Assembly (NCBI GenBank): GCA_900551715.1
Contig: URXG01000064.1
Location: 1-14,192, forward strand
Direction of reading: 5' to 3'
DNA length: 14,192 nucleotides
From: an uncultured Blautia sp.
GTDB lineage: Bacteria > Bacillota > Clostridia > Lachnospirales > Lachnospiraceae
Both the position numbers and the translations under genes were made by a program. Positions 14,141 to 14,192 of this stretch are shown one piece after another; positions within the stretch are counted from its first letter, which is position 1; each line of letters starts with the position of its first letter. The notes below the pieces were generated by a model, which saw nothing but the letters and a program-made list of their open reading frames with translations, did no database searches and was not told the DNA's origin.

Positions 14141-14192
14141 TAGCGAGAGGGGGATTCGAACCCTCGACACCACGGGTATGAACCGTGTGCTC
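14141..14192 (-). tRNA. tRNA-Met (CAT), 3' part, probably the elongator
   Basis: The last 52 nt of a tRNA; the 5' part lies beyond the window. Visible are the 3' half of the D stem (GAGC), the anticodon stem CACGG/CCGTG around the loop TTCATAC (anticodon CAT), variable loop GTGTC, T arm GAGGG-TTCGAAT-CCCCC, acceptor strand TCTCGCT and discriminator A. The CGGTTCATACCCGTG anticodon arm and the GCTA end resemble elongator tRNA-Met of Bacillus, as opposed to initiator or Ile2 tRNA. The T stem has one A-C mismatch at pair 50:64. CCA is not encoded; TTTTTT follows directly. Confidence 0.88.

Noticed and set aside
1..14192. CRISPR array, insertion sequence, toxin-antitoxin or defence genes
   Set aside because: No regularly spaced repeats, transposase motifs or paired small toxin/antitoxin frames were found on either strand.

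Overview
The window is an ordinary stretch of chromosome from a Gram-positive gut-type member of Clostridia, most likely Lachnospiraceae. This rests on the type III glutamine synthetase, the FtsEX pair, the YitT-family and OPT-family membrane proteins, AGGAGG-type ribosome binding sites, AT-rich intergenic DNA and T-tract terminators. The genus cannot be fixed from the sequence alone. Every confident gene lies on the minus strand, so the biological order runs from high to low coordinates.

From the right edge: the 3' part of an elongator tRNA-Met(CAT) and its strong terminator (14085-14192). A sigma-A-like promoter (14020-14048) then serves a YegS/DagK-type lipid kinase. Next are glnN (type III glutamine synthetase), a CobS/MoxR-like AAA+ ATPase and a CobT-like VWA protein. 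The last two overlap by 8 nt and should act as a chaperone pair. A separate unit with a textbook promoter (8043-8071) encodes an OPT-family oligopeptide transporter joined by a TGATG stop/start overlap to a PqqD-like small protein. It is closed by a hairpin terminator. After this come a YitT-family membrane protein and a CdaR/PucR-type regulator.

Between the regulator and the divisome genes ftsE-ftsX (left edge, ftsX cut by the window) lies a 2.1-kb insertion that I read as a nearly deleted prophage. The last 33 bp of the regulator gene recur at 1406-1438 with two mismatches, as expected for attL/attR of an element integrated into the 3' end of that gene. Only a lysis module survives: a frameshifted, N-terminally truncated holin relic and a full-length modular endolysin (GH25 + CHAP-like + SH3-like). 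Related TTGTCTACCG palindromes sit near both ends of the remnant. The left one overlaps a good promoter pointing out toward ftsE.

I see no CRISPR array, transposase, integrase, rRNA or defence system. The most promising lead for something undescribed is the translationally coupled OPT transporter and PqqD-like (RiPP-recognition-fold) protein. Next is the AAA+/VWA pair beside glnN, whose Walker A motif is atypical.
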